Assembly: GCF_030270585.1 (NCBI RefSeq)
Contig: NZ_BSYI01000008.1
Span: 1-64,000 of the forward strand
DNA length: 64,000 nt
Direction: 5' to 3'
Source: Paralimibaculum aggregatum
Lineage (GTDB): Bacteria > Pseudomonadota > Alphaproteobacteria > Rhodobacterales > Rhodobacteraceae
Under the pieces are notes generated by a model. That model searched no databases and was not told the origin of the DNA. It was given only the letters and a program-made list of their open reading frames with translations. The number at the start of each line of letters is the position of its first letter. The first letter of the stretch is position 1. The position numbers and the translations under genes were made by a program. This document shows, piece by piece, positions 45,159 through 53,782 of this stretch.

Positions 45159-46693
45159 GCCGTGCCGACCTCCTCCGGCGACAGCAGGATGGCATGGCGC
45201 GCGCGGATCGCCCGGTCCGCCTCGGCGCCGACATGCTGCGGGTGGTGCCCGGCCAGGATCTCGCGGGCGCGCTGCCGGGCCCGCGCGCGCAGGTCGAGCC
45301 CGCCCTCCGCCTCCCAGTCGCGCGGGCTGCGCCGGTCGCCGATCGCGGGGTAGACATAATCCGACTTCATGCGGGCATAGGTCTGGGGATGCGCGAGGAA
45401 ATGCCCCTCGCCGCGGCAGACCTCGGCGATGGCGGCCAGCCCGAGGGTTTCCTCCGTCACCTCCACGCCCCGGATCGTGCGCAGGATCGCCCCGAGCATG
45501 TCGTTGTCGGCGACATAGCTCTCGAGCGAGACGCCGAGGAGGCTGGCCTGCATGCCGCAGGACTGGGTGATCAGGTTGGACCCGGCATGCGCCGCCAGCG
45601 CCACCGCCAGCGCCTTCTCGGCGCCGTGCTGCGCGTCCGGCACCTTGGCGTCGGTGATCCCGGCGATGGAGCTCGTCGGCAGGTCGTAGAAGCGGCCCAT
45701 CTGCGCCGCGCCCGCCATCAGGATCGCCTGCTCGCCGCCGCCGCCGCACATGGCGCCGGTGCGCAGGTCCGCCACCAGCGGCTTCGGCGCGAAGATGGCG
45801 CGGGCGGCCGGATCGACGAGGCGGACGAAGACGAGCCCGGCGAGCGTCTCCGCCACCGCCTGCACCAGGGAGCCGGCGATGCTCGCAGGGCTCGTCGCGC
45901 CGGCCTGGCCCGCCGAGATGATCTGCACCGGAAAGCCCGCCAGCACCGCCGCCTCGAGGGTCGCGCAGGCCTCCGAGGCGAAGCGCATCGGCGGCACGAC
46001 ATGGCAGACCATCGCGGTCAGGAACGGCCGCTCGCGGAAGGCGCGCTCGCCGCCCGCGATGAGATGGCACATCTCCGCGATGGCCGGCACGTGGCCGGGC
46101 TCGGAGATCGAGACGCTCACATGCTTGGCGGTGCCGCGCAGGCATGCATAGGCGGTGTTGACATCCATCGCGAGCGGGTCCGGGGCGTCGCGTGCGACCA
46201 GCGAGCGCGAGAAGTGGTGGATGTGCTCGAGCGCATCGACCAGCCGCGCGGCGTCGTAGAGATCGCGCGTCGTCGCGTCGCGGTAGCGGCCGGTCTCGAT
46301 ATCGACGATCGCGGGCGAGGCGCCGCCTGAGCTCATGTGGATGCGCGCGCCGGAGAGGTCGATCTCGAGTCCGTCGCGCCGCCCGTGGAGCACGACGTCG
46401 CGCCGCGCCCCGGCGATGCAGTCCTCCACGAGGGCGCGGGGGAAGAGCAGGCGGCCATCCGCCGTCTGGCGCCCGCCGGCCGCGGTGACGCGCGCCACCA
46501 TCGAGGGGATCGCCTGCGACAGGCCGAGCGTCTCGAGCAGGCTGAGCGCGCCCTCGTGCACCGCGCGCTGCTCGCCGGCGTCGAGGGGCAGGAACCGTCC
46601 GCCGGGAAGGCCCGGCCAGACTGCGCGGACCGGGGCGTCGCTGCCGCGCGCCTCCCGTCCCCGGCGCGATCGCGTCCGCTCGAGCTCCGCCAT
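45155..46693 (-). CDS. Trimethylamine methyltransferase (MttB) family protein, non-pyrrolysine
   Basis: 512 residues of the MttB superfamily (EGALSLLETLGLSQAIP; HMSSGGASPAIVDIETGRYR; MCGGGGEQAILMAGAAQMG; SSIAGITDAKVPDAQHGAEK). The reading frame is uninterrupted, so no amber-encoded pyrrolysine is used. Non-Pyl members such as MtgB demethylate quaternary amines in a corrinoid-dependent way, but no corrinoid protein gene lies nearby. The start ATG 46693 follows from loss of similarity upstream. It is first in an operon with a TMADH-like flavoprotein and a ThDP enzyme and divergent from a LysR gene. Confidence 0.9.
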   Translation of the reverse strand: MAELERTRSRRGREARGSDAPVRAVWPGLPGGRFLPLDAGEQRAVHEGALSLLETLGLSQAIPSMVARVTAAGGRQTADGRLLFPRALVEDCIAGARRDVVLHGRRDGLEIDLSGARIHMSSGGASPAIVDIETGRYRDATTRDLYDAARLVDALEHIHHFSRSLVARDAPDPLAMDVNTAYACLRGTAKHVSVSISEPGHVPAIAEMCHLIAGGERAFRERPFLTAMVCHVVPPMRFASEACATLEAAVLAGFPVQIISAGQAGATSPASIAGSLVQAVAETLAGLVFVRLVDPAARAIFAPKPLVADLRTGAMCGGGGEQAILMAGAAQMGRFYDLPTSSIAGITDAKVPDAQHGAEKALAVALAAHAGSNLITQSCGMQASLLGVSLESYVADNDMLGAILRTIRGVEVTEETLGLAAIAEVCRGEGHFLAHPQTYARMKSDYVYPAIGDRRSPRDWEAEGGLDLRARARQRAREILAGHHPQHVGAEADRAIRARHAILLSPEEVGTA

Positions 46694-46777
46694 GTCCCGA
46701 CTCCGAAAACCCTGTTCAACTCGTTTGACGCTAGGCTTTCGAGAAATGGGTGACAAACGAGATCGCTTCCCCCTATA

Positions 46778-46794
46778 GATGAATGAAATTCATC
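46778..46794. promoter_or_regulatory. Perfect inverted repeat in mttB/lysR divergent region
   Basis: GATGAAT-GAA-ATTCATC: 7-bp arms around 3 bp. It ends immediately before the CGGAG ribosome-binding site of the LysR gene (ATG 46805) and overlaps a TATAGAT promoter-like element at 46774-46780. It could be the LysR autoregulatory site, or an mRNA hairpin affecting its translation. Confidence 0.45.
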
Positions 46795-46804
46795 CGGAGT
46801 GACC

Positions 46805-47728
46805 ATGCGGAGACTGCCCGCCTTTGCCGCGCTCCGCGCCTTCGAGGCCGCCGCGCGTCATGCCAGCTTCAAGGACGCGGCGGCCGAGCTTGGCCTGACG
46901 CCGACGGCGATCAGCCACCAGGTGCGCCAGCTCGAGGAAGCCTGCGGCCGCGCGTTGTTCCACCGGAAGGTGCGTCAGGTCGAGCTCACCGCGGAAGGGG
47001 CGGCGCTCGCGGAATCCGCGGGCACCGCGCTCGATGCCCTCGGCGCCGCCTGGTCGCGGCTTCTCGAGGGCGAGGACCGGGCCAACGTGACCATCGCCGC
47101 AGGGCCGATCTTCGCGACCCGCTGGCTGGTGCCGCGGCTGCCGCGCTTCTGGCAGGCACATCCGGGGATCGACCTCGTGCTGCACCATTCGCCGCTCGCG
47201 GTCTGGCGACAGGCCGCACGGTTCGACATCGCGCTGGCCTGGGGGACGGGGGACTGGCAGGGCCTCGAATGCCGTCGGCTCCTCGGGATCCGCGTCTCGC
47301 CCATGATGGCGCCCGCGCTGGCGGGGCGGCCCGGGCAGCCGGCCTCCCCGGCCGATCTGCGACACCTGCCACTCCTGCACCACCGGAGCGAATCGGCGTG
47401 GTGCGAATGGCTGGAGGCCGCGGGCGCCCCGGTTCACGGCAAGCTGGGCGGCGTGATCTTCGAGGACGCGAACGTGCTGCTTCAGGCCACGCTCGCCGGG
47501 CATGGCGTCTCGCTCGGGATCACGGATTTCGTGCGCGACGAGCTGCTCTCCGGCAGGCTGGTGCAGCCCTTCGCCCTGACGATCGAGCCGCGCAGCGCCT
47601 ATCACCTGATCACGGCGCCGCGCGCGCGAAACCGGGCCGAGGTGGCGGCGACCTGCGCCTGGCTGTTGTCGGAGGCCCGCGCCGAACCGCCCGGCGCGCT
47701 CTCGCCGGCTTCGGACAGCCGGGGCTGA
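46805..47728 (+). CDS. LysR-family regulator, GcvA-like
   Basis: 307 residues. The helix-turn-helix region RRLPAFAALRAFEAAARHAS, AAAELGLTPTAISHQVRQLE is typical of the GcvA/AmpR branch, and TRWLVPRLPRFWQAHPGIDL begins the effector domain. ATG 46805 has CGGAG 5 bp upstream; a GTG at 46799 is an alternative. It is divergent from the mttB-like operon with 111 bp between, so it is the likely regulator of that operon. Confidence 0.93.
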   Translation: MRRLPAFAALRAFEAAARHASFKDAAAELGLTPTAISHQVRQLEEACGRALFHRKVRQVELTAEGAALAESAGTALDALGAAWSRLLEGEDRANVTIAAGPIFATRWLVPRLPRFWQAHPGIDLVLHHSPLAVWRQAARFDIALAWGTGDWQGLECRRLLGIRVSPMMAPALAGRPGQPASPADLRHLPLLHHRSESAWCEWLEAAGAPVHGKLGGVIFEDANVLLQATLAGHGVSLGITDFVRDELLSGRLVQPFALTIEPRSAYHLITAPRARNRAEVAATCAWLLSEARAEPPGALSPASDSRG

Positions 47729-47740
47729 GCCCGGTGCCGC

Positions 47741-47770
47741 CCGCGCGGCCCGGCTGACCGGCCCGCGCGG
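47741..47770. terminator. GC-rich hairpin between convergent lysR and cysteine hydrolase genes
   Basis: CCGCGCGGCCCGG and CCGGCCCGCGCGG pair at 12 of 13 positions around a CTGA loop. Placed 12 bp after the LysR stop and 43 bp from the end of the opposing gene, it may stop transcription from both sides. No T-tract is present. Confidence 0.45.
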
Positions 47771-47813
47771 CAATCCTCCGCCCCTTGCCCGGCGGTGCCG
47801 CGGCGGGCGGCGC

Positions 47814-48443
47814 CTAGCGCGGCGCCGCGGCGACCAGCGCCGACACCGCTTCGCTGCCGGTCAGAAGGTCGGCATATTTCTGGCCCATGTCGAACAGGTT
47901 GGCCTCGTGCGGCCCCCTGGCGCGGTCGCCGACGCAGTCCGACAGCACGACCGTGCGATAGTTGTGGCTCATCGCGTCGATCACGGTGGCGCGGACACAG
48001 CCGCTGGTGGTCGCGCCCGCCACGACGACGCCGTCCGCCCCCCGTGCCACCAGCCAGGGCGCGAGATCGGTGCCGAAGAAGGCCGATGCCTGGGTCTTGC
48101 GCAGAACGTATTCGCCGGGCCGCGGGGCGAGCCTGTCGACGACCCGGGAGGTCTCGGCGGCTTCCGTCAGGCCGCGCAGCGCCGGGACCTTCTCGCACCA
48201 GAGGCCGGCATCGGAGCCGTCATCGGCATAGACGATCCGGGTGAAGGCGATGGGCAGGCCCGCCGCCCGCGCCGCCGCCAGCACGGGAACGGTCGCTTCC
48301 ACCGCCTCGGCGATGTTGCCGCCGCCGAACACCGCCGGATCGACGAAACCGTTGACGAAATCGACGATCAGCAGCGCCGGGCGCGCCGGCCAGCCGAGGC
48401 TGTGCCCGAAGCCCTGCTGGCGATAGATGTCTGCGTCGGTCAT
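47814..48443 (-). CDS. Isochorismatase-family cysteine hydrolase (N-carbamoylsarcosine-amidase-like)
   Basis: 209 residues. The catalytic triad is visible: Asp in LLIVDFVNGFVDP, Lys in VLRKTQASAFFGTDL and Cys in GATTSGCVRATVIDAMS, including the cis-peptide segment before the Cys region. Members hydrolyse N-carbamoyl or amide bonds (N-carbamoylsarcosine, nicotinamide). With hyuAB and methylamine-type genes in the same window, an amide produced from a cyclic or N-methylated nitrogen compound is a sensible substrate guess. The ATG at 48443 is chosen over one 15 bp upstream, on ribosome-binding-site spacing. Confidence 0.9.
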   Translation of the reverse strand: MTDADIYRQQGFGHSLGWPARPALLIVDFVNGFVDPAVFGGGNIAEAVEATVPVLAAARAAGLPIAFTRIVYADDGSDAGLWCEKVPALRGLTEAAETSRVVDRLAPRPGEYVLRKTQASAFFGTDLAPWLVARGADGVVVAGATTSGCVRATVIDAMSHNYRTVVLSDCVGDRARGPHEANLFDMGQKYADLLTGSEAVSALVAAAPR

Positions 48444-48734
48444 TCGGCAAACTCCCATTCAACCGGGCGCGAGCCTAGCCTTCTCCGCCTGGCACCGAAA
48501 CGTCTCGATGTCGGGCGATGGTTGCCGCTGCGGCTCCGGAACCGCCTGCCGGCCGCCTCCGGTCGGGCAGGGCGGCGGCTCTCGGCGCCATGGAGGGCCG
48601 CCGCCCGAACCGCGATGCCGATGGACGGATCGACCGACCGAAGCGCCAGATCCGCGTTCGCGGCAGACATGGCCTGCGCGAGGCGGGAGCGCTCGCAGCA
48701 CCCCCCATGCAGGCCGACGCCATCGCTGATGCCC

Positions 48735-51230
48735 TCAGAAAACCTCGATCACGTTGTGAAGATTGGCCGTGATCTCGAAGGCATTGCCGCCCCATTCCGT
48801 CCTCAGGAGCGCATCGCCCTCGATCACCTCGAAGAAGGTGGAGGAGAGCCGCTCGAAGATCTCCGCATCGGTGAGATCGCGCCCGAGCTCGCGGGACCTG
48901 CGGAGCTTGGCCGCGTCGAACACCCAGCGCAGGTTGGGCAGGCCATGGAAACGGGTGTCGCGGATCAGCTGCTGGCGGAAGCCGAAGGGGTTGGCCGCGC
49001 TGCGCGCGACGGTGGCCGGCTGCCACGACTTGATCTCGACATTGAGATTGCGGATCTCGCCCGAGGCGCCGGCCCCCTCGATCACCAGATCGACGCGCCG
49101 CGCCGGCAGCTCGCGCCCCATCGTGATGCCGACCGGCACCTCGAACCGCACCGCCCTGGGGTCGAGCCCCTTGTCCACGCAGTATTTCATCACGAAGCGC
49201 GCGCCGGACTGGTAGCTCGCCCGCCGGCTCTTCGAGAGCGCCTCCCAGGCCTGCGCCCGGGCGTTCCACTGATGGCGCTGCGCCCAGCTCAGGAGCACCT
49301 GCTCGAAGCCCGGCGCGGCGTGGAAGCGGTTGACGAAGCCCTGGAGATCCCCGCCCACGCGGCCCGAGAGGCTGCGCGCGAGCCCCGCGAGATCGTCGGG
49401 GTGGACCCCGGCCTCGGCAAGCTCCTCGATGGTGAGGCCGGCGATCCGCTCGCGCGCCGCCCGGCTGTATTTCCCGGTCCAGGGCCGGGTGTCGTCGAGC
49501 AGCGCCTGCGCCAGCCTGGCATGCGCCTTCTCGAGCGCGGCGACCTCGACCGGGGGGCGCGGATCGGGCGGCAGCGACGCCTTGCCCTTGCCGCGGGCCC
49601 TGCCCGGCGCCTTGGCGGGCGGGCGCGGCACGTCGAAATCCGCCACCCGGTTGCCGGTGAGCCGGTCTCTGGCTGGGCGCCCGGCGGGGCGGGCGCCTTC
49701 GGTGCCGCGCTTTCCGACCGGGCCGGCGAGCGGCGCCCGGCGCCGGCCGCGCACGATCTCGGTGGCGCTGTCGACCGCCTCGACGGTGGCGACGGCGCTG
49801 CGCCGGCCGACGGAACGGATCCGGGCGGCGATCTCGAGCGCCTCGTCTGCTGCCGAGGCCGCCGGCGCCGCCACCACCAGGCTGTCGCTCGGGCTCACGC
49901 CCAGTTCCTCGCCGGTGATCAGCTCGACGAGGACCTCGGTGCCCACCACCACCGTCTCGTTGATCTGCAGCGCGTTGCCGACATAGCTCTGATAGGCCGA
50001 GCGCCCGAGATAGGCCGCCGAGCCGAGCGAGATGCCATGCAGCCGGATCGTCACCGCGGTGTGCCGGGCGGCGGCCAGCGGGACCCGCGCGATCCGGGAG
50101 ATCGCCGGCGCCGCCCGCACCAGGCCCGAGGTGCCCTTGTAGACCAGGCTGCGCACCGCATTGACCCCGCCCGCCGCCGGAATGACCGTGGCCGTCCCGA
50201 CCAGCAGGCGCTGGCCGAAGGCTTCGTCGGAATACCAGTGCAGGATGGTGGGCGTCAGCTGGCCGTCGAGGCGCGGCAGGCCGAGCATCCAGCGGTGCTC
50301 CTGGCCGACCGTGTCGATCTCCGGGAGGCCGCGATAGGCCCCGGCCTCCGGCCGGTACTGCGCGAACGGCACCAGACGCCCGCTCTTCCGGTGCCGGCGG
50401 TAGTAGAGCTCCTGGATCTCGCCGCTGGCATAGGTCTCGTGCAGCCTCGCGGTCTTGAAGTCGATATAGCCGGTGGGAATCCTCAGCGCGGCGCCGCGCG
50501 CGTAGCGCAGGATCACCGTGCCGTCGTCCTGGTCGATCCCGGTCAGCTCGGCCTCGATGTGCTCGCCGGGGTCGCTGGTGTCGCCGTATTGCGCGATGCC
50601 GTCCTCGAAATCCCCGATCAGGTCGATCGGCTGGCGCCGCGCCCATTGCCGGAGCGCGCCGAGCTGACGGCCCGGGCGCAGCCTGGCATCGCGGTCGAGG
50701 CGCCGGCGCTCCAGCTCGATCCGGTAGTGCAGCTCCTGGCGCACCACGTCCTCGAGGAGCTCGGCCTCGGTGATCGGGCGCGGGCGCCCGCCGAGCCCTT
50801 CGAGCGCCAGCAGGTAGTGCCGGATATAGGTCCAGCGATGCGCGTCCGAGGCCCAGTGCTGCGACAGGAGCTGCGGCTGCAGCGGCCTTGCCCGGCTGAC
50901 CGCGGCGCGGGCCAGGGAGGCGAGGCCGGGATCGGCCACCGCCCAGCCGGCGCGGATGTCGCGCGCCACCGGGATCGTGCGCTCCCGCGGCACGGTGAAG
51001 CGCGTGCCCCGCAGCGCCGTGTTCCGCGCGACGAGACGGACCGGCTCGGGCCCCGCGGGCCGGGCCCGGGCGCGCACCCGCTCGGTCTCGCGCAGCTCGC
51101 GCTGCCATTCGGAGAGCAGCTCGTAGACCTCGGAGAACGGCGTCTTCGGACCGACCGGCGTGCCCCGCGCCGCGGCCCATTTGCGGAAGGCCGGCTCCAT
51201 CTCGGGCGTGAGCTGCGGCGGCGACGACAT
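48735..51230 (-). CDS. Large protein of unknown family with C-terminal PD-(D/E)XK nuclease-like domain
   Basis: 831 residues, no signal peptide. The N-terminal half (1-335) is mixed and Arg-rich with no family I recognise. An Ala/Gly/Val-rich, partly hydrophobic segment (337-465) follows, then a basic Pro/Gly/Arg linker (about 494-562). The C-terminal domain (690-831) shows a PD-(D/E)XK-like order: FEVPV (E697), RRVDLVIEG (D714), LNVEIKSWQP (E732, K734) and FGFRQQLIRDTRF (Q753). Variable body, flexible linker and a terminal nuclease are the layout of polymorphic toxins and secreted effectors. It starts 3 bp after the preceding gene stop. No small immunity-like gene follows; the next gene downstream is a cysteine hydrolase. 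Confidence 0.8.
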   Translation of the reverse strand: MSSPPQLTPEMEPAFRKWAAARGTPVGPKTPFSEVYELLSEWQRELRETERVRARARPAGPEPVRLVARNTALRGTRFTVPRERTIPVARDIRAGWAVADPGLASLARAAVSRARPLQPQLLSQHWASDAHRWTYIRHYLLALEGLGGRPRPITEAELLEDVVRQELHYRIELERRRLDRDARLRPGRQLGALRQWARRQPIDLIGDFEDGIAQYGDTSDPGEHIEAELTGIDQDDGTVILRYARGAALRIPTGYIDFKTARLHETYASGEIQELYYRRHRKSGRLVPFAQYRPEAGAYRGLPEIDTVGQEHRWMLGLPRLDGQLTPTILHWYSDEAFGQRLLVGTATVIPAAGGVNAVRSLVYKGTSGLVRAAPAISRIARVPLAAARHTAVTIRLHGISLGSAAYLGRSAYQSYVGNALQINETVVVGTEVLVELITGEELGVSPSDSLVVAAPAASAADEALEIAARIRSVGRRSAVATVEAVDSATEIVRGRRRAPLAGPVGKRGTEGARPAGRPARDRLTGNRVADFDVPRPPAKAPGRARGKGKASLPPDPRPPVEVAALEKAHARLAQALLDDTRPWTGKYSRAARERIAGLTIEELAEAGVHPDDLAGLARSLSGRVGGDLQGFVNRFHAAPGFEQVLLSWAQRHQWNARAQAWEALSKSRRASYQSGARFVMKYCVDKGLDPRAVRFEVPVGITMGRELPARRVDLVIEGAGASGEIRNLNVEIKSWQPATVARSAANPFGFRQQLIRDTRFHGLPNLRWVFDAAKLRRSRELGRDLTDAEIFERLSSTFFEVIEGDALLRTEWGGNAFEITANLHNVIEVF

Positions 51231-51233
51231 CCG

Positions 51234-53741
51234 TCAGCTGTCGTCCTCGACGAGACCGCCCGCCACGTCGCTCTCGGTCACGTCGTCCCCGACGACCACC
51301 ACCTTGGCGATGTCCGGATCGAAGGCACCGCTGGAGCCCTTCAGGAGATCGCGGCGGAGGTTCTTCAGCCGCTCGGCGCGGTGCTCCTCCTGCGCCTTCA
51401 GCACGTCGATATAGCGATGCGCCTGCTTGAACGCCTCGAGCGCCGTGCCCGCGCCGCGATGGATGCCGACATAGAGGTTGTTGGAATCCACCAGGAAGCG
51501 CCGCGTGCCGTTCTTGCGGTGCAGATAGCGCCCGAAGGTCTCGGCCGGGATCGGATTGACAAGCTTGCCGTCCGGCAGCCGGCGCACGCCGGCGGCGTCG
51601 ACCAGCGCCGGCGCCTCGTCCGGCAGGAGCGAGACGAGATCCTGCACCACCGCATCGCCCGGGGCCTCGTAGGCGAGGCTCGCGAGCGGCTCGCCGGCCT
51701 TGTCCTCGCGCCGGCGGATCAGCGCCTCGGCCTCGCGCAGGAAGAGACCGAGCGCCGGGTCGCGCAGCCCTTCCTCTCCGGCATAGGGCGCCCGCAGCAC
51801 CTGGTCCAGCACCTCCTGGAGCGGCAGGGTCACGGTGATCGGGTCGCCGCTGTCATCCACCGCGATCTCGGCCTCGACCAGCGCGGGATCGGCCTGGCGC
51901 AGCGGAAACACGATGTAGTTGCCGCTGAAGCCGATCGGCCCGGTGGGATCGAGCAGGTCGCCGAGCGGCACGGTCACCCCGTTGGGGGCCAGGTCGGAGA
52001 AGCTCTCGGCCCCCTGGCCGGCGGCGATCAGGTTGCCCGACCACTGCACCGGCGCGGTCCGCCCCTCCTTGCGATAGCGCAGCAGCCGCTGATCGGCGTC
52101 CTCGGCCGCCCAGATCGCGCGGCAGTAGTGCAGGATGTTGTCGCGGATATGGTCGTAGAGCCGCGTCCGCCGGATCTCGCGGAGCCGGTTCGCCCGCGCG
52201 CGCTGCGCCGTCTCGCGGAGATACCGGTCGAGCTGTCGCTGCGGCTCGGAATAGATGTCGGGAATGCTGAGCCCGCCCTGGCCGGCACCGCCGCCCTGGG
52301 TGGTGAACGCGGCGAAGGAACCGTGCGCGGCATCCATCATGCGCTCATAGGGGCTCTCCGCCACCTCGGCCAGCGGATCGGTTTCCTCGGCATCGGTGAT
52401 CAGCTCGTTCAGCACCGCGGAGAAGGAGGGGTCCTTGAGCGCGCGCAGCAGGATCCAGTCGTGCCGGCGCACCCAGGCGGCATTGATCTCCATCGGCGCC
52501 GGCACCCGCTCGGCCACGAAGACGACGTTGCGCACCTCGGCGAGCTGGGTGTGCACCTCGTACTGGTGCTGCAGCTTGTGGTAGTAGTAGGTCAGCGCCA
52601 CCTCGTCGTTGGGGTTCCTGATCTCCGAGGCGGTCTCCTCCTCGAAGCCGGTTTCGGTCTCCGTCACGATCGAGGTCTTGGACTGGCGGCGCAGCTTGCT
52701 GGCGGTCTTCTTCATCACCTCGCTGAGGTTCGAGGCGGTGTCCTTGCTGCCGGCTTCCTGCGAGTTCTCGTAGCCGGCGGAGACCGAGGCTCCGAAGCCG
52801 AAGCCGCCATAGCTCGCCTCCGCGCTCACGTTCCAGCTCTGCGCGGCCGAGGCCTCGGCAATGATCTCGGAGCTGTCCTTGGTGGTGTCGCTCTCCTCTG
52901 TCGTGGTCTCCGACTCGCTCTCGCTCTCCACAGTCCGGGTCGTCTTGGCCTTGCGGGTGATCTTGATCGAGACCTTCTGGCTCTGGCCGGGGCCGAGCGG
53001 GATGGTGCGCACCACCTCGCCGGGCTGGATGCCGAGCGGCTTCCAGCGCTGGCGAAAGACCAGCGCGATCCCGACATTGGTGGTGTTGGCCGGGAAGATC
53101 TCGAAGGGATAGGCGAGCTGTGCGGGGCTGGCGGAGCCGTCCGGCACGCCGAAGTCCAGCGCCGCCCAGGCAAAGGCCGGCGTGGCCGAGACATGCCCGT
53201 CCGGCGATGCCATCACGCCGCCCGAGAACGCCTTGTGGATCCTGCCCGCCTCGCGCAGGAAGGTCGGCAGGACATGGTCCCAGAGGAAGCCCGGGACCTT
53301 GCCATACTGGTCCACCAGCTCCCAGATCATCCGCCGCTCGGGGCCGTAGAGCCTCTGGAGCACCTTGCGCGCGCTGTCCCGCGGGGCATTGAAGGTGGGC
53401 CGCAGATCCTGCGGAAACCGGCCGTAGCTCGTGGTCGGGATCGCCTCGTCGAAGGCGCGCAGCACCACCGCCTCGAGCGCTGTCAGAAAGCCCGCGAGAT
53501 ACTCCAGCGCCTCGAAGCTCGCGCCGGTGTCCTCGAGCTCGTCGAGATAGGCGCAGGCCTGCGCCGTGAGGCCGCCGAGCGCGATCGCCCGGGTATCGGC
53601 CGGTTCGAGCAGATAGCGGTAGGTCACGAAGTCCTGGTCCACCACATTGGCGATGGTGCGCTCGCTCACCGGCGCGGCGGGCCGGGTCTCCATCTGGGCC
53701 AGGAGCCCCGCGGCCAGCTGTTCGAGGGTCTCGTCGCTCAT
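51234..53741 (-). CDS. 835-residue protein of unknown family with long Ser/Thr/Glu hairpin-like segment
   Basis: No signal peptide and no family recognised. Residues 1-190 look mostly helical. A beta-rich block (205-262, AYPFEIFPANTTNVGIALVF; GEVVRTIPLGPGQSQKVSI) leads into an alternating strand whose basic half (KITRKAKTTRTV) turns acidic (ESESESETTTEESD, 272-285). An Ala/Gly-rich amphipathic stretch follows (AEASYGGFGFGASVSAGY, 307-324), then a helix (336-352) and a return strand (KTSIVTETETGFEEETASEI, 355-374) with the same basic-to-acidic order. The rest is a helical and mixed domain. A long two-stranded hairpin with a glycine-rich tip would resemble pore-forming or shaft elements. It lies 41 bp after the transthyretin-like gene and 3 bp before the nuclease-like gene. 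Confidence 0.78.
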   Translation of the reverse strand: MSDETLEQLAAGLLAQMETRPAAPVSERTIANVVDQDFVTYRYLLEPADTRAIALGGLTAQACAYLDELEDTGASFEALEYLAGFLTALEAVVLRAFDEAIPTTSYGRFPQDLRPTFNAPRDSARKVLQRLYGPERRMIWELVDQYGKVPGFLWDHVLPTFLREAGRIHKAFSGGVMASPDGHVSATPAFAWAALDFGVPDGSASPAQLAYPFEIFPANTTNVGIALVFRQRWKPLGIQPGEVVRTIPLGPGQSQKVSIKITRKAKTTRTVESESESETTTEESDTTKDSSEIIAEASAAQSWNVSAEASYGGFGFGASVSAGYENSQEAGSKDTASNLSEVMKKTASKLRRQSKTSIVTETETGFEEETASEIRNPNDEVALTYYYHKLQHQYEVHTQLAEVRNVVFVAERVPAPMEINAAWVRRHDWILLRALKDPSFSAVLNELITDAEETDPLAEVAESPYERMMDAAHGSFAAFTTQGGGAGQGGLSIPDIYSEPQRQLDRYLRETAQRARANRLREIRRTRLYDHIRDNILHYCRAIWAAEDADQRLLRYRKEGRTAPVQWSGNLIAAGQGAESFSDLAPNGVTVPLGDLLDPTGPIGFSGNYIVFPLRQADPALVEAEIAVDDSGDPITVTLPLQEVLDQVLRAPYAGEEGLRDPALGLFLREAEALIRRREDKAGEPLASLAYEAPGDAVVQDLVSLLPDEAPALVDAAGVRRLPDGKLVNPIPAETFGRYLHRKNGTRRFLVDSNNLYVGIHRGAGTALEAFKQAHRYIDVLKAQEEHRAERLKNLRRDLLKGSSGAFDPDIAKVVVVGDDVTESDVAGGLVEDDS

Positions 53742-53782
53742 GCTTGGGCTCCCTTCATGGTCCGGCCCCCGCGGCGTGCGCG

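Noticed and set aside
45155-46693. Possible pyrrolysine-type MttB
   Set aside because: The reading frame contains no amber codon and no pyl genes were seen, so it is a non-Pyl homologue.
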